Assembly: GCA_030617125.1 (NCBI GenBank)
Contig: JAUWWA010000188.1
Coordinates: 1-5,009, forward strand
From: Pirellulales bacterium
GTDB taxonomy: Bacteria; Planctomycetota; Planctomycetia; Pirellulales; Thermoguttaceae
DNA length: 5,009 nucleotides
Direction of reading: 5' to 3'
The notes under the pieces are model-generated. The model ran no database searches and was not told where the DNA came from. It worked only from the letters and a program-made list of their open reading frames with translations. Positions 4,247 to 5,009 of this stretch are shown here, piece by piece. Position 1 is the first letter of the stretch; each line of letters starts with the position of its first letter. A program made the translations under genes and the position numbers.

Positions 4247-5009
4247 ATGTTCGTGCGGAGCAAGAAGTCCGGGGCCTACGAGTATCTGCAGATCGTGCAC
4301 AGCGAGCGGATCGAGGGCCGTGTAAAGCAACGCGTGATCGCCACCTTGGGACGGCTGGACGTGCTGCAGAAGAGTGGGCGACTCGACGCCCTGCTGGCTT
4401 CGTGTGCGCGCTTTGCCGAGCACACGGCGGTGCTGACGGCCCATCGGCAAGGCCGAATCGCTCCTGCCGAGAAGGTTCGCATCGGGCCGGTGCTGGTCTT
4501 CGAGCGTCTGTGGCAGGAGTTGGGATTGCCCAAGATCTTCGGTCGGCTGCTGGCCGAGCGGCAATTCGAGTTCGACGTCGAGCGGGCCGTGTTCCTGACC
4601 GTGTTGCACCGGCTGTTTGCCTCGGGCAGCGATCGGGCGGCCGAAGTCTGGCGGCAGAAATACGCGATCGAGGGCGTCGAGCCGCTTCAGTTGCACCACC
4701 TTTATCGGGCGATGGCCTGGCTGGGTGAACCGCTTCCGGACGACCAACAAGCCGCCGCCACGCCCTTCGCTCCACGGACCGTCAAGGACTTGATCGAAGA
4801 GGCCTTGTTCGAAGCGAGACGCGACCTCTTCAGCGGGCTGGACCTGGTGTTCTTCGACACCACCTCGATCTACTTTGAAGGGGAAGGGGGTGAGACAATC
4901 GGCGAGTACGGTCACAGCAAGGACCATCGGCCCGACCGCAAGCAGATGGTGGTGGGAGTCATCCTGGACGCGGAGGGACGGCCGGTGTGCTGCGAATTGT
5001 GGCCGGGCA
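4247..5009 (+). CDS. IS1634-family transposase, N-terminal 254 residues, cut by window edge
   Basis: This is a DDE transposase of the IS4-related IS1634 family, which moves its element by cut-and-paste. The N-terminus (MFVRSKKSGAYEYLQIVHSE) and the short segment QRVIATLGRLD (29-39) are the typical opening of the family. The first catalytic aspartate is D204 in LVFFDTTSIYFEGEG, followed by GEYGHSKDHRPDRKQMVVG (219-237) and a GxPVCCELWPG stretch at the edge, all in the usual order. The second Asp and the Glu lie beyond the window. The frame is open without a stop from the ATG to the last base, so this part is intact. Start choice is decided by the Shine-Dalgarno AAGGAGGT four bases upstream. 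Whether the full element is active cannot be judged. Confidence 0.92.
   Translation, partial: MFVRSKKSGAYEYLQIVHSERIEGRVKQRVIATLGRLDVLQKSGRLDALLASCARFAEHTAVLTAHRQGRIAPAEKVRIGPVLVFERLWQELGLPKIFGRLLAERQFEFDVERAVFLTVLHRLFASGSDRAAEVWRQKYAIEGVEPLQLHHLYRAMAWLGEPLPDDQQAAATPFAPRTVKDLIEEALFEARRDLFSGLDLVFFDTTSIYFEGEGGETIGEYGHSKDHRPDRKQMVVGVILDAEGRPVCCELWPG

Larger units (their letters stand above)
4069..5009 (+). mobile_element. IS1634-family insertion sequence, left part only
   Basis: The transposase at 4247 identifies an IS4-like element of the IS1634 family. Its left end is not fixed by sequence: no terminal inverted repeat or target duplication can be tested because the right end lies beyond the window. 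The boundary given is the first base after the heptamer array, where AT content rises and the repeat pattern stops. The 5' leader (about 4085-4230) is more AT-rich than its surroundings, with TTTTT and ATTT runs, and holds no other gene I recognise. Confidence 0.6.

Noticed and set aside
4219..4728. Plus-strand frame starting at ATG 4219, with GGGAG upstream, overlapping the transposase start
   Set aside because: The product is Arg- and Ala-rich without a recognisable domain and is out of frame with a well-supported transposase. Translation from this ATG might interfere with the transposase start, but nothing proves it.
4217..4927. Minus-strand open frame of 236 residues opposite the transposase
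   Set aside because: Antisense shadow of the transposase; no motif seen.

Overview
The window looks like the chromosome of a high-GC planctomycete-like bacterium, probably related to Pirellulales. This is inferred from the flavour of the Der and uracil-DNA glycosylase sequences, the sparse Shine-Dalgarno sites, and the short degenerate heptamer repeats between genes. No database search was possible, so the lineage is a guess. Most of the content is housekeeping genes, with an insertion sequence entering at the right edge.

Layout. On the minus strand at the left edge is the N-terminal part of the ribosome-assembly GTPase Der (1-290). It is divergent from a plus-strand cluster: a family-4 iron-sulfur uracil-DNA glycosylase (456-1199), archease (1251-1661) and the RNA ligase RtcB (1683-3146). 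Archease and RtcB are 21 bp apart and form a functional pair, since archease is the known activator of long-form RtcB ligases. Downstream is a predicted lipoprotein of the YbhB/YbcL (PEBP) family (3349-3996) with its own candidate promoter. The right end holds the start of an IS1634-family (IS4-like, DDE) transposase (4247 to the edge) with a very strong Shine-Dalgarno site.

Between genes. Three of the gaps carry tracts with a strict 7-bp period. They lie between the glycosylase and archease (1196-1244), after rtcB (3153-3208), and between the PEBP gene and the insertion sequence (4034-4068). The repeated core is TCAGNNN on one strand and NNNCTGA on the other. The first tract is inverted relative to the other two, and it overlaps the glycosylase stop codon. 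Because 7 is not a multiple of 3, the CTGA-bearing strand gets stop codons in all three frames. These tracts are the most unusual structure in the window.

Functional picture. The cluster joins DNA uracil repair with RNA end-joining (archease plus RtcB, which ligates 2',3'-cyclic phosphate and 5'-OH ends). I found no wholly new multi-gene system. The points most worth checking are the heptamer arrays, the archease-RtcB pair, the two possible starts of the PEBP gene, and the possible sequestration of the transposase ribosome binding site.
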